A model generated the notes under the pieces. It did not search any database and was not told the DNA's origin. It saw only the letters and a program-made list of their open reading frames with translations. A stretch of 19,515 bases of DNA from Faecalibacterium sp. UBA1771 (GTDB taxonomy: Bacteria; Bacillota; Clostridia; Oscillospirales; Ruminococcaceae). Both the position numbers and the translations under genes were made by a program. Position 1 is the stretch's first letter. Each line of letters starts with the position of its first letter. The stretch is taken from contig DCGT01000027.1 of NCBI GenBank assembly GCA_002315315.1, forward strand, positions 1 through 19,515. The letters run 5' to 3'. Shown here piece after piece: positions 1 through 8,350 of this stretch.

Positions 1-937
1 TATACCAATGGTGTTGGAGAGATAATTCCAGTTTGTCGCAATGGTCTGTTGTAGTGTGCTTGATAGAATGAATGTATCCGAGCACCTTCCCCGAACACGG
101 CACAATCTCGCAAATGCAGTATGACAAGAGCCTGTATGACCTGATTGTTAAAATGGGGTACGGAGGACGAAATTTGCTCCATTTGCGGAGAGAAGTTGTA
201 TGAGATATCAAATGACTCAGGAGATGAGAAGAACGGAACCGAAGCCACGGAAATAGTGTCAACTATGATGGTAACTGGAATCCTTTGGCAAGAAATTCCA
301 ATAAAATTAGAGAAAACCGGCTTAGGAATGGTCGATGGGACTGTTTAGGAAGAGGTTTTTGCGTTCACCTGCATTTTTCGCGAACCTTTCAAATAAACTG
401 AGCAAAGTTGGCGGAAAATGCAGGGAAGAGTGGATTTGAACTGAGGAACACCCGGAATATAGGATATTGATGTTCCTTTATAAAATTGTCATAATTGATT
501 GTTGTAAAAACGTAGAAAGTGATGCTGTATTTTATTTGTATTATGCTTGCTTTGTGGCGGGCTGATCCTTTTTGCTCGTAAGGCAGGTATATTATGGATC
601 AATTACGAAATAATGTTCAGCATGCTGGATCAACGACCGGAAGGACCAAAGAGAAGATCATTTCAAGTAATTAGGAGTACATACAATAGGTTTATATCGG
701 GTTACAGAAAACAAATTTTACCCGAACAGGATCATCGCCCAGTGCATAACATATTCATACGGAAACGCAAAAAGCTTTTTGCAGAAAGTTCGCTATTATG
801 TTTTCGGAATTTACTCAAGCTTATCATATCAGAGTCCCCAAATAACCCGTATGTACTCGTTATTGCAATGCACAAAGAAATCTGATCGCAGACCGGCTTG
901 TACAAATTTGAAGGAATTGAAATGGAGAAATACTATT
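1..937. other. Gene-poor region with only degenerate reading frames
   Basis: I find no convincing gene here. Short open frames exist on the + strand (about 72-203, 145-348 and 547-885). They overlap in different frames, lack good ribosome binding sites and have unconvincing protein composition. The 145-348 frame contains a CSIC pair that could be half of a zinc knuckle, and the 72-203 frame reads cleanly for 43 residues, so an old frameshifted gene is possible. The only structural signal is a 14-bp inverted repeat with one mismatch (368-381 and 411-424). The base usage is more AT-rich and less codon-like than in the genes to the right. I read this as eroded or intergenic DNA. Confidence 0.4.
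368..424. repeat. 14-bp inverted repeat, one mismatch, 29-bp spacer
   Basis: The arms CCTGCATTTTTCGC (368-381) and GCGGAAAATGCAGG (411-424) are inverted copies with one mismatch. The spacer is too long, and a T-run is missing, for a classical terminator. The function is unknown; it could be the remnant of a mobile-element end or a recombination site. Confidence 0.35.
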
Positions 938-1198
938 GTGAAAGAACCAATCAAAAATGACAAGAGAAAAATCATTGGATATGTAGAAAAATTTGGTGCA
1001 AAAATCTTGGTGTACAACCATACATATCGCAAAGTTGGTGAAATTAGATTTGAGTTCGGAAAGCAAGTTGCTTATGATACTCATTTAAAGCGTATTGCGG
1101 TGTACGAAGAGAAAATGAATGTTACGAAGGATGCTCGGCTTGTGAAAGTTGGCAAAGGGAATTTGCTCGTTCAGATAATTCTTCAGAACGATATGTGA
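938..1198 (+). CDS. Small hypothetical protein, probably beta-rich (86 aa)
   Basis: The open frame runs further upstream, but the best start is a GTG at 938, preceded by GGAG (924-927) at a suitable distance. The resulting 86-residue protein is lysine-rich and alternates hydrophobic and charged residues (IIGYVEKFGAKILVYN, KVGEIRFEFG, RIAVYEEK). This suggests short antiparallel beta strands arranged as repeats of about 20 residues. It has no signal peptide, membrane segment or recognisable catalytic motif. It stands alone, with no operon partner and no clear terminator. I do not recognise the family; a loose likeness to small repeat-type beta proteins is the most I can say. It could also be the surviving end of a larger decayed gene. 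Confidence 0.5.
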   Translation: MKEPIKNDKRKIIGYVEKFGAKILVYNHTYRKVGEIRFEFGKQVAYDTHLKRIAVYEEKMNVTKDARLVKVGKGNLLVQIILQNDM

Positions 1199-1359
1199 TT
1201 ATATTAAAATAAGGTTCGCTGATTAGCAGGGAGTAAAATAGGCAGGGCAAAAGCCCGTAATTTCGGCGGCAAAAAATATCTGCGGAAATATGATTTTCGG
1301 AAGGAAAGCGCTGAATAACAGGAAACCCGAAACAGAGAACAGATCAAAACAAAGGAATT

Positions 1360-1533
1360 TTGCCGCTGATTCTGAAAGCGGTTGCTCTTGCGATGGGCGT
1401 CGTTGTCGTCCTATTCGTAATAGACAAAACATACCGCACCTCTGTCGTCACAATGCTCGCAATAGGCTTGGTGTGTACGTTTTTTTTGCGTTTATCGGCA
1501 AAGAAAAGTGACGGATTTTGGCGGAAAATCTGA
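1360..1533 (+). pseudogene. Small two-helix membrane protein, start unclear or decayed
   Basis: This frame reads LPLILKAVALAMGVVVVLF, then a short polar turn (IDKTYRTS), then VVTMLAIGLVCTFFLRL, and a basic tail ending at TGA 1531. That is a typical small bacterial membrane protein with two transmembrane helices and a positive C-terminus. No upstream ATG exists in frame: the frame opens after a stop at 1312. The candidates are TTG at 1360, with AAAGGA only 3 bases away, or the internal ATG at 1393, which would remove half of the first helix. An ATG lies in a neighbouring frame at 1290, so a frameshift near 1340-1360 is another explanation. The hydrophobic pattern is persuasive; an intact gene is not proven. 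Confidence 0.4.
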
Positions 1534-1639
1534 TTTGGCGCATCGCCCGACGGTGTGTGTTTTTGAGGCGGAAATCTGCCAAAGTTTGCAGCAAACACAG
1601 CGACGCCTTCATATTCGGATATGAGGGCTTTTATTTTTG

Positions 1640-1668
1640 TTGACAGTGTTTTGCTTCCATAGTAATAT
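1640..1668 (+). promoter_or_regulatory. Sigma-A-type promoter of the VOC gene
   Basis: TTGACA (1640-1645) is followed by a 17-bp spacer and TAATAT (1663-1668). It lies just upstream of the AAAGGG ribosome binding site of the gene starting at 1692. Confidence 0.7.
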
Positions 1669-1691
1669 AAAAAACGAAAGGGAAACAAAAA

Positions 1692-2102
1692 ATGAACAGC
1701 AAGGAAGTAAGAACAGGCGTCGGATTATGCGTCGGAGATGTCAAAGCAATGGTTGAGTTTTACCGCGATGTTCTCGGTTTAAATGCCAATTGGGACGGCG
1801 GAGACTTTGCCGATTTTGAAACCGCGAGCGGAAATCTTGCGCTTTTTATGTACAGTCGGGAGCAGTTTGCCAAGGCGTTTAATTGGGAATATGAGCCGCC
1901 GAAGGGTATCAATCAAAGCTTTGAAATAGGTCTTTGGCTTCCGACATACGCCGATGTTGATGCCGAATACGAGCGACTGTCAAAGCTCGGCGTTTCGCTT
2001 CCGTCCGGCGCACCGATAACCTATCCGTTCGGAATACGCAATTTCTATGTTGCCGACCCCGAGGGTAACCTGATTGAAATCGGGAGCGATAGGGCGGAGT
2101 AA
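1692..2102 (+). CDS. VOC (glyoxalase/bleomycin-resistance fold) family protein
   Basis: This 136-residue protein has the two-module layout of the vicinal oxygen chelate superfamily. The first module (about 8-56) begins with a VGLCVGDVKAMVEFYRDVLG pattern. The second (about 76-131) has an ADVDAEYERL helix and ends with the hallmark FYVADPEGNLIEI. Members include glyoxalase I, ring-cleaving dioxygenases and antibiotic-binding proteins. The final Glu (E129) is kept, but the His ligands expected in the first strand and at the start of the second half are not evident. A metal-dependent reaction is therefore uncertain, and small-molecule binding is equally possible. The ATG start has AAAGGG 8 bases upstream and a good promoter. 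It seems monocistronic. The substrate cannot be told from the sequence. Confidence 0.85.
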   Translation: MNSKEVRTGVGLCVGDVKAMVEFYRDVLGLNANWDGGDFADFETASGNLALFMYSREQFAKAFNWEYEPPKGINQSFEIGLWLPTYADVDAEYERLSKLGVSLPSGAPITYPFGIRNFYVADPEGNLIEIGSDRAE

Positions 2103-2231
2103 CGGGTTCCGTATATAAATGATGAAATAAAGAATAGAGTAAATACGACAAGAATCAAGTAGATAAAGGTTTTTATGTGCTGTGAGTTTTTAATTGCCGT
2201 TTACATTTGAAGTGATTTTTGAGGTAGTACG

Positions 2232-3974
2232 TTGAAAACAAAAAGCATATTATCTGAGCTACGTTACGGAGGTAACACACTTACAAAACGACAAATATTG
2301 TTGCTCGGTGCGATTATCGGTGTGATATTTTTCTTAATTTGTTTCGGTACGGCGTCATTAGATGTAACTGTTGACGCGTGGATTATCGAAGGTCACATTG
2401 AACGGGATATTACTTGTGATTACGCAAGCTGGATTAATTACCGCAATTCGGAGTGGGGATGGCCACTCGGTGTAAATAAGAATATGGGTTATCCGTATGG
2501 CAATGCAATTGCCGTATCTGGCAGTGGGTCTGCGCCTGTGTTGGCTATAATTCTTAAAGCTTTTAATTCGGTTTTGCCTGAAACCTTTCAGCTTTACGGC
2601 TGGTGGATGCTGTTGTGCTACTTGCTGCAGGGAATGTCTGCCGCGTTGTTAGGGAGCCTGTTTACTAAACGAGCTGTTTCGTTGGCTGCAATATCGGCTT
2701 TGTTCACCGCAAGTCCTATTTTGGGTGAGAGAGCATTTAGACATATTACGCTCTGTATTCATTATTTGATCTTGTTCGGGTTATATTTGTATATACAAAA
2801 CAGCAGGGGAAACAGCAAGGGACAGTGGTGGAAATATGTAATTTTAACCAGTGTCGCACTGACAACATTTCCGTATTTTTATCCTATTTTAGTTGCGATA
2901 ATTGCTGCTTCGTTACTGCAAACTGTGCGCCGACCGGGAGGTATACGCCGTATAGTGGGGTATGCAATATCCAATACGACTATCCCGTTTGCTCTTGCAT
3001 GGATATGCGGTTTGTTCTATTCCAAGACCTCGGCGGCAAGAGAAGGCTACGGGGTTTATTCGATGAATTTGAATCAGCCTATAAATCCGGTAAGCTACAA
3101 AGGAATTATTTGGTCTCGGATTTTGAAGGAACGCCCATTGGTATTGGCGCAGTATGACGGCTTTAACTATCTGGGCTTTGGGATTTTGGCGGCGTTGATT
3201 GTTTTGCCGATAGCCTGCATTGTGATTTGGCGCAGGGATGTTTTTAAGAAGACATTGCCGGTTGTGCGGCGGCACTGGATTTTGATGCTTGTATTGTTAG
3301 GATTTACCGCTTATGCAGTAACTAATTGGGCGTTTTTTGATGAAATCGAATTGTGGAATTTCCGTTTACCGGCTATTGTAGGCTATGTTACCGGATTTTT
3401 CCGTTCCAGCGGTCGTATTTTCTATGGTACATACTATTTTTTGTTCCTGCTTGTTGTTGCGGTGGTATGCAGATTGTGCCGGAAAAAAGAGGGTCTTGCC
3501 TGCCTGCTTTTGATATTGATTTTGGCAGTGCAGTTATGGGACGTCAGTTCGGGATTTCAATGGAAACACGATTATTTCAGCCAAGAGCATAGTGATGCTA
3601 CCGAATATGATACGGAACTGATGGATTATGTCGGGAACAACTGCGAAAAGCTTATATTCCTTGACAAAGTAAACTATAATTTTCATGAGCTCAGTGTGAA
3701 GCTTGCGAAATACGGTTTAATCACAAATGCCAATGCCAGCCCGCTTGAAGAAATATACGGCGCTGACGAATATGTTCAGCAAACTATTTCACAGCTTGAA
3801 TATGGAAATGCAGAGCCAAATACCGCATATATTATCACAAATGAAGAGTTGTTTCTGCAGTTGACAAAAAGTACAAAAGGAATATTAGTTCCGATTAGCG
3901 ATGCAAATTTTAATATGCTTGTTCCGCTTGCGGACGATTTACCCGATAGTGCCGCTACAGTACCGGATAATTAA
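2232..3974 (+). CDS. DUF6311 family polytopic membrane protein, glycosyltransferase-like
   Basis: This is a 580-residue membrane protein with about ten hydrophobic helices, beginning with one at residues 20-40. After this helix comes a long conserved outside loop with DYASWINYRNSEWGWPLG (about 63-80), NMGYPYGN and VLPETFQLYGWW (115-125). That pattern is typical of DUF6311 proteins, which resemble GT-C polyprenyl-sugar glycosyltransferases of the cell surface. The C-terminal 120 residues are soluble. The start is TTG at 2232; GAGG at 2221-2224 supports it with a 7-base spacing, and no ATG fits. The family role (sugar transfer to an envelope polymer) is inferred from the fold; no substrate is known to me. 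It stands between a VOC gene and a FemX-like gene with no polysaccharide cluster around it. Confidence 0.8.
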   Translation: MKTKSILSELRYGGNTLTKRQILLLGAIIGVIFFLICFGTASLDVTVDAWIIEGHIERDITCDYASWINYRNSEWGWPLGVNKNMGYPYGNAIAVSGSGSAPVLAIILKAFNSVLPETFQLYGWWMLLCYLLQGMSAALLGSLFTKRAVSLAAISALFTASPILGERAFRHITLCIHYLILFGLYLYIQNSRGNSKGQWWKYVILTSVALTTFPYFYPILVAIIAASLLQTVRRPGGIRRIVGYAISNTTIPFALAWICGLFYSKTSAAREGYGVYSMNLNQPINPVSYKGIIWSRILKERPLVLAQYDGFNYLGFGILAALIVLPIACIVIWRRDVFKKTLPVVRRHWILMLVLLGFTAYAVTNWAFFDEIELWNFRLPAIVGYVTGFFRSSGRIFYGTYYFLFLLVVAVVCRLCRKKEGLACLLLILILAVQLWDVSSGFQWKHDYFSQEHSDATEYDTELMDYVGNNCEKLIFLDKVNYNFHELSVKLAKYGLITNANASPLEEIYGADEYVQQTISQLEYGNAEPNTAYIITNEELFLQLTKSTKGILVPISDANFNMLVPLADDLPDSAATVPDN

Positions 3975-4052
3975 AAAGAATTCGGATATCATCGTATAAT
4001 TGAAATATGGTATATTATTTTGAATTGAAACGATAAAAACATACAATAGACA

Positions 4053-4092
4053 AACACCTCCTAAGTAGAAAACAGTCTACATAGGAGGTGTT
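4053..4092 (+). promoter_or_regulatory. Strong hairpin that buries a Shine-Dalgarno sequence
   Basis: The stem pairs AACACCTCCTA (4053-4063) with TAGGAGGTGTT (4082-4092). After one mismatch it pairs GTAGA (4065-4069) with TCTAC (4076-4080) around a 6-base loop. No T-run follows on either strand, so a rho-independent terminator is unlikely, although the hairpin lies just past the DUF6311 gene. The right arm is AGGAGGTG, followed 5 bases later by ATG TCA AAA AAC TGA, a four-codon frame. This layout, a hairpin hiding a ribosome binding site before a start codon, is known for IS200-type transposases. It could be the 5' end of a lost element, or a leader peptide. Confidence 0.5.
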
Positions 4093-4172
4093 ATTATGTC
4101 AAAAAACTGAGACAATAAATCGAGTTTGTTTTTGCAGAGAAATGAGCGATATCATAACAAAGTTAATAAGAT

Positions 4173-5453
4173 TTATGCTTTGTTACCGAGTTTTCTTGCC
4201 AAGCCGCGCAGCGAAAGGCGAAGGCGGCGGTATTTGGGAAGAAGTGTTTCGTAAAGCCAATAGAAAAGCGGATTGATGACAAGATCAAATTCACCAATGA
4301 ATTCGATATAGCGACCTCCGAATTGTCGCTTAAATTCGTGGAGTGAGCGCAGCTTACCGTTTACGGGGTCTCCGATGGTGCCGAATTGGTCGAGCCAGAC
4401 ACTGCCCTTATGCTTCTCTGACAAAATTTTGCCGCAGTATACTCTATTGTTGATAAATGTTTCGCTCATCGCATTGTCACTGCCGGCGTGAACCGCCCAC
4501 GAATGACCGCCGTAATGTACGACGAGATGTGCGCTGACGGTGTACGGTTCGGGATATCCGGCGGCGTATTTTTCGAATGCGGGGATTTCGCGTTCAAGTC
4601 TTGCCTCGGTCAGCTTGGCTTCGGCTATGCGGTTGGGCTTCTTCATTGTTTCCATTTTTTTTCGCAGGTCGGTAAGCTCGGATTTCAGGTCATTCAGAAT
4701 TGATGCCGGATAAACCTTGCCGAGATATAGCGAAGCCATACCGTTTCGGGACAGAATGTCATAAAAATTCTTGTAGTATTCTAACGGATATGCGAAAAAT
4801 TCATCGCGCTCACTTGTCTTGCCTATCAGACGGAAAAGCTCGGGGATATCGTCGATACCGCCCTCGACAACATCGGCACGGTAGTATTTTTCGCCCTTGC
4901 GAATATTTTTCATCACGTTTCCGACAAAACGGCGAGTCAGCTCGTCATCGGTGCAGTTGAGGTCGATTCGGAAGGTGAACCGCGGCTGACTGCCCTCAAA
5001 GCCGAGGTTGTAGCCGTGATGACGCCAACCGAGAGATTTGAGGTTGTCAATAATATATTCGTTGTCGAATTCTCCGCTTGCTTCGCCGTTTTCGTCAATG
5101 GAGCGGCGTTCAACGTCGGGATCTATTTTTACAAACATCGCACCGCATTTACGGGCGAAGGTTTTGACTGCCGCTGTCATTTCGTCGACAAGCTCGCTGT
5201 CGGTAAAATCTATCACAAAGCCTCGCGGACAATAGAGGTACGGGGGAAAACCGACCGGCGCACGGAGCAACAAAAGAGCCGCCGCCGCAATTGTGCCGTC
5301 GTCATTCTCAAGTACAGTATAAAAAGGACGCATTCCCTTTTGAACACGGCTAAATTCACCCCATGCTGTCGATTGCATAAAATGAGATTTTTGCGGATGG
5401 GAGGATACATATTCGTCAAATTTTTTCGGGTCGCAGTTTTCGTTAAATATCAT
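4173..5453 (-). CDS. FemAB/MurM family peptidoglycan bridge aminoacyltransferase
   Basis: The 426-residue protein matches the FemX/FemA/MurM family, which transfers amino acids from aminoacyl-tRNA to the stem-peptide lysine of lipid II, making the interpeptide bridge. The N-terminal GNAT-like domain carries HFMQSTAWGEFSRVQKG (24-40) and YLYCPRGFVIDF (72-83). The link to the second domain contains QPRFTFRIDL and FVGNVMKNIRKGEKYY (176-191). Residues about 252-295 form the charged antiparallel coiled-coil arm typical of the family. The second GNAT-like domain ends with HEFKRQFGGRYIEFIGEFDLVI. The length is normal. AGGAG sits 7-8 bases before the ATG. The gene diverges from the small gene at 5581 and has no partner in its operon. 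Which amino acid it adds cannot be told. Confidence 0.9.
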   Translation of the reverse strand: MIFNENCDPKKFDEYVSSHPQKSHFMQSTAWGEFSRVQKGMRPFYTVLENDDGTIAAAALLLLRAPVGFPPYLYCPRGFVIDFTDSELVDEMTAAVKTFARKCGAMFVKIDPDVERRSIDENGEASGEFDNEYIIDNLKSLGWRHHGYNLGFEGSQPRFTFRIDLNCTDDELTRRFVGNVMKNIRKGEKYYRADVVEGGIDDIPELFRLIGKTSERDEFFAYPLEYYKNFYDILSRNGMASLYLGKVYPASILNDLKSELTDLRKKMETMKKPNRIAEAKLTEARLEREIPAFEKYAAGYPEPYTVSAHLVVHYGGHSWAVHAGSDNAMSETFINNRVYCGKILSEKHKGSVWLDQFGTIGDPVNGKLRSLHEFKRQFGGRYIEFIGEFDLVINPLFYWLYETLLPKYRRLRLSLRGLARKLGNKA

Positions 5454-5487
5454 ATACAGCTCCTGCCGATGGTGTTTTCAACAATTT

Positions 5488-5545
5488 ATTATATCATATA
5501 TTATACAATATTACCTTAATTCAAGTGATAAAAATGTAGTATAAT
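5488..5545. promoter_or_regulatory. Divergent promoter region of femX-like and CxCxxC genes
   Basis: This very AT-rich spacer has TATAAT on the + strand at 5540-5545, with TTAATT (5516-5521) 18 bp upstream as a weak -35. It also has two TATAAT copies on the minus strand (complement of 5500-5505 and 5488-5493) facing the FemX-like gene. No good minus-strand -35 box is visible. Confidence 0.5.
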
Positions 5546-5580
5546 AAAAGCAATATATTATCAGGAGGACGGCACGAACG

Positions 5581-5943
5581 GTGCCGATAATGATTATGAC
5601 AAAACAAGAGCTTATTCAACATGCCAGCAATGTTATGGCACTCGAAAGATGTGCGCCCGAGCTTAAGGACGCAGTGAAGGGCTGGCTTGATGCCGTAGGT
5701 ACTGCCGAAGAGCACGCCGCCGCCGAGGTTTTAGCTGCCGAGCTTAAGGACGATGTGATGACGCTTGACATGGTGATTGAACACATGGGTTATCCCGATG
5801 TGATTGCCCGTCTGGGTGAGCGTGCCGCCGTGATAGCCGAAAATGCCAAGGCTGCCAAAGCCGAGGGCAAGGTATGGTGCACCTGCCCCGCCTGCCAGAC
5901 AGCCCTGCCGTTGCTGCTCAATGTTGATGATTTGCTCGCGTAA
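5581..5943 (+). CDS. Small helical protein with C-terminal CxCxxC motif
   Basis: This 120-residue, alanine-rich and probably all-helical protein begins with TKQELIQHASNVMALERCAPELK and ends with WCTCPACQTALPLL. The cysteines are C24, C100, C102 and C105, which may bind a metal such as zinc. Similar small proteins (about 110 aa, with a CCPE/CAPE segment, 'WLDAVGT' and a C-terminal CDCPAC) are common in Clostridia; from memory, databases sometimes label them as heat-shock/Hsp90-like, but nothing here resembles the Hsp90 ATPase, and I do not assign that role. The GTG at 5581 is chosen because AGGAGG (5563-5568) lies 12 bases upstream; ATGs at 5590 and 5596 are alternatives at poorer distance. 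It has its own promoter and a strong terminator after it. The function is unknown. Confidence 0.75.
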   Translation: MPIMIMTKQELIQHASNVMALERCAPELKDAVKGWLDAVGTAEEHAAAEVLAAELKDDVMTLDMVIEHMGYPDVIARLGERAAVIAENAKAAKAEGKVWCTCPACQTALPLLLNVDDLLA

Positions 5944-6000
5944 CGATAAGTGCGGTGTTCGGAAAGAAAATCACATTTTAATTTTTACGTATTTCAAAAA

Positions 6001-6035
6001 CAAAAGCGAACATTCCGAGTGAATGTTCGCTTTTG
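6001..6035. terminator. Bidirectional rho-independent terminator, perfect 15-bp stem
   Basis: CAAAAGCGAACATTC (6001-6015) pairs perfectly with GAATGTTCGCTTTTG (6021-6035) across a CGAGT loop. The T-rich outer stem serves both strands, with a longer T tract on the minus strand. It ends the CxCxxC gene on + and the two-gene unknown operon on minus. Confidence 0.85.
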
Positions 6036-6065
6036 CGTATATTGAGCTTTTTCGGGGAAAGCGAG

Positions 6066-8315
6066 TTATTTCACATTGCCTTTGGTGTTTTGGTTGGTCG
6101 GAGCCGCTTTATCTGTGGAAAGCTGCTCTCTTGCCTTCTGGCGGTTATCCAAAATCTGCTGACGTCTCTGACTGCGGACCTCGTCGGCTTTTTGCTTCTG
6201 TGCCGCCTTTAAGGTATTGTTGATCTGTTCTCGACTTCTCTTTGCTGCGTCCATACCCATTACCTTGTCGGGACCCATTTCTTTGATTTCCTTAATAAAA
6301 TCCTCAAAGCCCGGCTGGTTCTTGGCAAACTCTGCAAGCGTTTTCATCTGCTTTTTATCGCTCAGCTTTTCAAACAAATCCTTGCTTCGCTGTTCAAGCT
6401 CGTTACGGTCGGCGCTGTTCTCTTTGTTTATGCGCATTTTGCTTTCTTTTTCCGTTTCGTTTGCAGGCGCCGGATTATTTTTTCTCGACTGCTCACGCTC
6501 TGCGGAAATATCGTTCTTTATGTTGTCGTTGAGTTCTCTCGCCATATCATGAACGGACTGCTTGGTAATCATTTCGGCAACAGCATTTCTCAAATCCTCT
6601 TCAAAATGGGGGTTCTTTTCCTGACCTCTCAGAATGGCGCTGATCTTGTACTGCTGATACATTACGTCTTCTTCAAGAGATTTTTCAATTTTGGAGGTGG
6701 TTCTATCGGCTTTTATTGATTCGAATTTGCTGTCGAAAATGAATTTGTTTGCGGTTATTTCTACGTTTTGACCGCCGTGTGGGAGGGTTTTCATTTCTGA
6801 CTTTATAGAGTCGATAACCGTCTTTAAATCCTTGACTTTGGTGGCGCGGGGCATAATTTTGCCCGACTTGGTATCAAAAGAGGCTACTGTAGGCATACTG
6901 CCGTCTTCCGGTACAAAAATAAAGGATTTGCCTTGAGACGCCATCTCCATGATTTTTTCGGAGTCATTGTTTCGATCGAGACGGTTGCCCGATTCATCGT
7001 ATATACCGATAAGGTTTTTATTGCCGATTGCCTCGTGAATGGCACTCTCTATCATGGCAAAGTCCGACTGCCCCCTTGCCGTGCGGCTTGCTTCAATGAA
7101 CAGACGGGCGTTTCTGTCCGGCTCGGTTGTCAGATTCTTGAGCTGATCAGGATTAAGTGTCGTGGAAGGGTCAAGGTACTGATAATAGCCGTTAGCCATC
7201 ATATCACCGCGGGTAACCATTATGCTGTTTACAATATTGCCGTGATAATATGCTTCCTCGGATTGGCTGACTATATCGGGGTCAAGTGTGATGCCGTTGT
7301 CCTCACACATATGGCGGAAGCCGGTCATCATATCTTTATATTCCATAGCGGCACCGCCGAAGCGACGAATATCGGCAAAGTTCTTTGCAATATCGGCATC
7401 GGTCGTGTTGGGATTTCTCATTATTTCAGTGTTGTCTGAGATGAAATTCTTAAGCGTCTGCTCTATTGCGGATTTGATTCTTTCAGGGTCGCCGCTGAAA
7501 TAGTCCTCGAGCACACGGTTGTTCTCTGCAAAATCCTTGTCCGTGCGGATAAAGAATGCACGAATTTGGCGTCCGTAAGAATTGGTGGAAATCTTGTCCC
7601 TTATTTCGGGGCTGAGAGCCTCGGTGGAGGCTGCTCTTTTTTTGGTATAGTCGATTATCGAATCAGCTATTGTTTCGGTAATTTGACGGCGGTTTTTCTT
7701 CTCCGCGTCGCTGAATTTCGGAACATTGTTGCCTATGCCGTATGCTTTGCGAATACCGTCCTCGGTATAGGCGAGGTTGGAGGGATTGCACAGCATATCC
7801 TTAAAGGACTGATAAAACTCATCGTCGCTGACGACGGTTTGCGATGTGTCTGAACGGGCTTTGTGCAGACTCTCCACTCCCGACAACAGCATAAAGCTGG
7901 TCATACTGGAGTTGTTCTGGGCATACATTGCGCCCTTGAAGGTATTTATATCTTTTTTATTATTTTTAATTATATTATCTATATCAGAAGTGATTTTGGT
8001 TGAAACGGAACGGTTTAATACACCCTTCTCGTTGAAAATCGAGGAATAATCCCCGGGGATATTATTCGGCGCTCCCTGATAATAGTTATTGCCGTCCGAG
8101 AAAAAAACGCGTTTTGGCGCTTTGCTGTGATTTCCGCAGGTTGTGATGACCGGCTTTTTTTCAGATAACGCCTGTGACGCTTGATCCCCGGTGAGGGGGT
8201 TGCCTTCATGGTCGAAAAACGAGATGAAAGCAGGGTTGATGTTATCAAGTCCTGCTGCTATTTCCGCTATGCGGTTTGCCGCAGTGTAGTTGTCGACGGA
8301 TGATAAAGCTTCCAT
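6066..8315 (-). CDS. Large soluble protein of unknown family (749 aa)
   Basis: I do not recognise this protein. It has no signal peptide or membrane helix. Residues 1-540 look globular, mixed helix and strand. Two segments resemble each other: FISFFDHEGNPL (30-41, followed by SEKKPVITTC) and LIGIYDESGNRL (435-446, followed by QGKSFIF at 461-467), which suggests an internal duplication. The GKSFIFVPEDGSMP motif (462-475) also occurs in the upstream neighbour as GKYFIYNTDDGMP. Residues about 590-735 are highly charged (K, E, R, Q), fit for a long coiled coil, and the extreme C-terminus is a polar tail. The ATG has AAAGGAG 7 bases upstream. It is the second gene of an operon, 35 bases behind the 564-residue protein, and ends at a strong terminator. 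Codon use resembles the chromosomal genes. A phage, conjugative or secreted-effector origin is possible but unsupported. Confidence 0.85.
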   Translation of the reverse strand: MEALSSVDNYTAANRIAEIAAGLDNINPAFISFFDHEGNPLTGDQASQALSEKKPVITTCGNHSKAPKRVFFSDGNNYYQGAPNNIPGDYSSIFNEKGVLNRSVSTKITSDIDNIIKNNKKDINTFKGAMYAQNNSSMTSFMLLSGVESLHKARSDTSQTVVSDDEFYQSFKDMLCNPSNLAYTEDGIRKAYGIGNNVPKFSDAEKKNRRQITETIADSIIDYTKKRAASTEALSPEIRDKISTNSYGRQIRAFFIRTDKDFAENNRVLEDYFSGDPERIKSAIEQTLKNFISDNTEIMRNPNTTDADIAKNFADIRRFGGAAMEYKDMMTGFRHMCEDNGITLDPDIVSQSEEAYYHGNIVNSIMVTRGDMMANGYYQYLDPSTTLNPDQLKNLTTEPDRNARLFIEASRTARGQSDFAMIESAIHEAIGNKNLIGIYDESGNRLDRNNDSEKIMEMASQGKSFIFVPEDGSMPTVASFDTKSGKIMPRATKVKDLKTVIDSIKSEMKTLPHGGQNVEITANKFIFDSKFESIKADRTTSKIEKSLEEDVMYQQYKISAILRGQEKNPHFEEDLRNAVAEMITKQSVHDMARELNDNIKNDISAEREQSRKNNPAPANETEKESKMRINKENSADRNELEQRSKDLFEKLSDKKQMKTLAEFAKNQPGFEDFIKEIKEMGPDKVMGMDAAKRSREQINNTLKAAQKQKADEVRSQRRQQILDNRQKAREQLSTDKAAPTNQNTKGNVK

Positions 8316-8350
8316 AAACTGTCTCCTTTGCCGCGTTTGTAAAATAAAAG

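Larger units (their letters stand above)
1199..1690. other. Intergenic region with one small membrane-protein remnant and the VOC promoter
   Basis: This stretch holds no complete ATG-started gene. It contains a frame reading as a two-helix membrane peptide (about 1360-1533), related GGCGGAAA strings (1519, 1568) and, at its right end, the promoter of the VOC gene. Longer open frames on both strands (for example 1344-1688 minus) have poor composition and no ribosome binding site; I treat them as chance. Confidence 0.4.

Noticed and set aside
145..348. 67-aa frame with a CSICGEKL segment
   Set aside because: It has only one CxxC pair, no ribosome binding site and an overlapping frame of equal quality; it may be a gene remnant, but it is not supported as a CDS.
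1344..1688. 114-aa minus-strand frame
   Set aside because: It has no ribosome binding site and poor composition, and it overlaps the VOC promoter and the more convincing membrane frame on the plus strand.
4155..4185. TAACAAAG/CTTTGTTA inverted repeat at the FemX-like stop
   Set aside because: The stem is only 8 AT-rich pairs with a 15-base loop and no T-run; too weak for a terminator.
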